Part shown: positions 63,939-64,000 of the stretch, one piece after another
How positions within the stretch are numbered: position 1 is the stretch's first letter
Layout: each line of letters opens with the position of its first letter
Source of the DNA: Hyphomicrobiales bacterium
GTDB taxonomy: Bacteria > Pseudomonadota > Alphaproteobacteria > Rhizobiales > Rhizobiaceae
Length of the DNA: 64,000 nucleotides
NCBI GenBank assembly: GCA_900472295.1
Contig: UCIA01000002.1
Location: forward strand, 310,001 to 374,000
Direction of reading: 5' to 3'
Position numbers and translations under genes: made by a program
Notes under the pieces: generated by a model
Told to the model about the DNA's origin: nothing
Database searches by the model: none
Seen by the model: the letters and a program-made list of their open reading frames with translations, nothing else

Positions 63939-64000
63939 TGAATTCCTTGTCATGCACAGGCGCGTCCGGCGCCTGCCGGTCGAGAGACTGGCGGTAGTGG
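63931..64000 (-). other. Possible C-terminal end of an upstream gene
   Basis: One minus-strand frame reads from the window edge through about 22 codons to a TGA at 63931-63933, overlapping the tgt start. It could be the tail of the next gene upstream, but the piece is too short to name and other frames are also open for part of it. Confidence 0.25.

Noticed and set aside
1..64000. CRISPR arrays, prophage, transposases, integrases or toxin-antitoxin pairs
   Set aside because: No repeat-spacer pattern, recombinase motif or typical small toxin was seen; the only structured repeat is the palindrome at 59556-59673.

Overview
The window is a 64 kb piece of a high-GC alphaproteobacterial chromosome, most likely from Mesorhizobium or a close relative in the Rhizobiales (Phyllobacteriaceae). 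The pointers are a BA14K-family protein, an EipB (DUF1849) envelope protein, a phasin, a ClpS/ClpA pair, a rhizobial-type glycerol ABC operon, and the order rpsB-tsf-pyrH-frr-uppS-cdsA-rseP-bamA-lpxD-fabZ-lpxA-lpxI without dxr. Genes are dense and mostly housekeeping. There is no prophage, insertion sequence, CRISPR array or rRNA operon. One tRNA (Lys, anticodon TTT) is present.

Region by region. 1-9.6 kb (minus strand) is the lipid A and outer-membrane cluster: lpxI (cut by the window edge), lpxA, fabZ, lpxD, bamA, rseP, cdsA, uppS, frr, pyrH. 9.7-12.4 kb holds an aldo/keto reductase, a SnoaL-like protein and a divergent LysR regulator, lying between pyrH and tsf. 12.5-14.3 kb is tsf and rpsB with a recognisable promoter. 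14.5-21.2 kb is mixed: LysE exporter, DUF4031, EipB, RidA, a GDPD-family phosphodiesterase, a FemAB/GNAT-like protein, a HIT protein, a PAP2/Aur1-like membrane protein and a chloramphenicol-phosphotransferase-like kinase. 21.3-30.8 kb has clpA, clpS, a phasin, a SPOR-tailed D,D-carboxypeptidase, a membrane J-domain protein paired with a VWA protein, DUF1489, sdaA and DUF599.

30.7-34.4 kb is a tight operon carrying gatC, a GNAT gene, gatA, a membrane protein of unknown function and a YdcF-like gene. 34.5-38.9 kb holds small proteins, a UPF0173 hydrolase, ruvX and an AidB-like acyl-CoA dehydrogenase. 39.0-43.1 kb is pyrB, a dihydroorotase homologue that lacks its metal ligands, plsY and dprA. 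43.1-45.3 kb has an unknown multi-pass protein, tRNA-Lys and a BA14K protein.

45.3-55.4 kb is a complete glycerol uptake and catabolism unit read on the minus strand: the DeoR repressor glpR, glpD, two ABC ATPases (glpS, glpT), two permeases (glpP, glpQ), the small membrane protein glpU (DUF2160), the binding protein glpV and glycerol kinase glpK. The transporter brings in glycerol, GlpK phosphorylates it, GlpD oxidises glycerol 3-phosphate, and GlpR probably acts at palindromic TTTCG-containing sites upstream of glpD and glpR.

55.6-61.1 kb is the most intriguing region: a PLP-dependent decarboxylase, then the Anbu proteasome homologue with its characteristic partners, a transglutaminase-like protein, an alpha-E protein and a circularly permuted ATP-grasp enzyme. 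The pathway this set serves is unknown. 61.2-64 kb closes with a stand-alone Lrp/AsnC domain, a Tat-signal DsbA-like thioredoxin, a DUF4864 protein, and a tRNA-guanine transglycosylase that has lost its zinc ligands.
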